Below are positions 63,207 to 64,000 of a stretch of DNA of 64,000 nt, piece after piece. The notes beneath the pieces are model-generated. The model made no database searches, was not told where the DNA came from, and saw only the letters and a program-made list of their open reading frames with translations. The first letter of the stretch is position 1, and each line of letters begins with the position of its first letter. The stretch spans positions 92,711 to 156,710 of the forward strand of contig NZ_JANUFD010000020.1 of the NCBI RefSeq assembly GCF_024807945.1, given 5' to 3'. A program made the translations under genes and the position numbers. This DNA is from Pseudomonas sp. JUb42 (GTDB taxonomy: Bacteria; Pseudomonadota; Gammaproteobacteria; Pseudomonadales; Pseudomonadaceae).

Positions 63207-64000
63207 AACTGTCTTCAGTGCCTTTGATCACGACTAATTATCTCAGGGCGTCGTAGGTCCTGCCCCGCCGAGCAAGTCGGTGTCTTTCTGGCCTCAGCAA
63301 GGCATCGACGGCGAATCAGATAGCTTCAGAACGCCAGGGCGTGCCATCACGCAGCATGGCATTCAAACGGACAATCAGCACCCGCATACAAGCTACGATC
63401 GCCACCTTCGCGCACTTACCTCGTTCTCGTAAGCGTTCGTACCTCGCCTTGAAGCCAGCGTCATACCTGACCATGACCCACGCGGCCATGTACAACACCC
63501 GTCGTATCTTCCCTCGACCGCCTCTGACATAACGGGGCTTTGATCCTTCACCGCTGTCACGATTAAGCGGCGCAACGCCCACAAGCTTGGCTATCTTGCC
63601 TCGGCTCAGGCTGCCCAGCTCTGGCAAATAGCACACAAGGTTCGATGCTGTAACAAGCCCGATTCCCTTGATTGCCATCAAGCGCTTGACCGTCTGGTCG
63701 TCCATTTCCTTCATCGTTCTAGCGATGAGGCTCTCTAAATCCTTGATCTGTGCCTGCAGGAAGTCGATATGCGCCTGGTAGCGGTCTATTACCACTGGTG
63801 TTGAGGATTGCTGGCATCGCCGCTTGTCATCGTCGCGATGCTGAATAAAGCGATCACGCTGTTTGATCTGCTCACTGAGTTGATCATGTTCCACGCTGAA
63901 CGGCACGGCTTTGTACACCTTCAAGCTGGCAGCAAACTCTGCCAGAACCTGAGCGTCGATCTTGTCGGTCTTGGCCTCCATTCCCATCGCCTCGGCAAAA
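63207..64000 (-). mobile_element. IS110-family insertion sequence (incomplete, runs off the right edge)
   Basis: It is recognised by its transposase at 63316-64000. The inner end is not defined by terminal inverted repeats, as is usual for this family; the REP-like remnant at 63199-63206 suggests a boundary near 63206. The 109 bases between that point and the transposase stop show no gene. Confidence 0.65.
63316..64000 (-). CDS. IS110-family transposase, N-terminus beyond the window
   Basis: The visible part is about 228 residues. It contains AKTDKIDAQVLAEFA, the end of the DEDD catalytic domain, then a coiled linker. The C-terminal transposase_20 domain follows (IKGIGLVTASNLVCYLPELG; KLVGVAPLNRDSG; RGKIRRVLYMAAWV). 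The frame stays open to the edge, so the first about 100 residues are missing. IS110 enzymes work with an element-encoded bridge RNA to choose their target. Confidence 0.92.
   Translation of the reverse strand, partial: FAEAMGMEAKTDKIDAQVLAEFAASLKVYKAVPFSVEHDQLSEQIKQRDRFIQHRDDDKRRCQQSSTPVVIDRYQAHIDFLQAQIKDLESLIARTMKEMDDQTVKRLMAIKGIGLVTASNLVCYLPELGSLSRGKIAKLVGVAPLNRDSGEGSKPRYVRGGRGKIRRVLYMAAWVMVRYDAGFKARYERLRERGKCAKVAIVACMRVLIVRLNAMLRDGTPWRSEAI

Overview
The window is chromosomal DNA of a Pseudomonas of the P. fluorescens/P. putida type. Two things support this: the gene order recX-recA-cinA-mutS-fdxA-rsmZ-rpoS-nlpD-pcm-surE-truD-ispF, then ispD-ftsB-eno-kdsA-pyrG-tilS-accA-dnaE and the long dnaE-to-rpsB envelope/translation block, and the REP-type palindromes typical of fluorescent pseudomonads. 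The core is GC-rich and compact, and most of it is read from the minus strand.

Region 1 (1-6238) is the end of a temperate-phage-like element inserted just upstream of rimO. It carries a large serine recombinase next to the junction, a lambda-type CI repressor with an intact self-cleavage module, a lambda-type Cro, an early gene coupled to cro, and a five-gene operon of unknown small and membrane proteins. A family of 13-17 bp operators with core ACC-GCA-GGT occurs in two clusters: between cI and cro, and over the promoter of the unknown operon. A separate 87-codon gene next to the recombinase has a near-perfect LexA box. The element therefore appears wired to SOS twice, through CI cleavage and directly through LexA.

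Region 2 (6274-16201) is conserved housekeeping and accessory core: rimO, a GNAT acetyltransferase, a pseudouridine-synthase-fold protein with an altered catalytic motif, a DUF1456 protein, trmO, divergent fpr/finR, dgkA, erdR, tapT, a small exported protein and a LOG-family protein.

Region 3 (16205-31869) is DNA repair, stress and post-transcriptional control: recA-recX behind a LexA box, cinA, mutS, fdxA, the RsmA-sequestering RNA rsmZ with nine GGA motifs, rpoS-nlpD-pcm-surE-truD-ispF, formaldehyde detoxification (adhC, fghA), a LysR regulator, and ispD-ftsB.

Region 4 (32025-57044) is a minus-strand block for central metabolism, lipid A, outer membrane assembly, isoprenoid/phospholipid precursors and translation: eno, kdsA, pyrG, tilS, accA, dnaE, rnhB, lpxB, lpxA, fabZ, lpxD, skp, bamA, rseP, dxr, cdsA, uppS, frr, pyrH, tsf, rpsB. 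Many junctions are ATGA or TGATG overlaps.

Region 5 (57346-64000), plus strand, holds map, glnD, dapC and an unrecognised Ala/Ser-rich protein. The window ends in an IS110-family transposase that runs off the right edge and may be inserted at a REP remnant.

No tRNA, rRNA or CRISPR array was seen. The most novel-looking material is the phage-like element: its two-cluster operator regulon, the LexA-controlled orphan gene, and a membrane protein with a predicted winged-helix tail.
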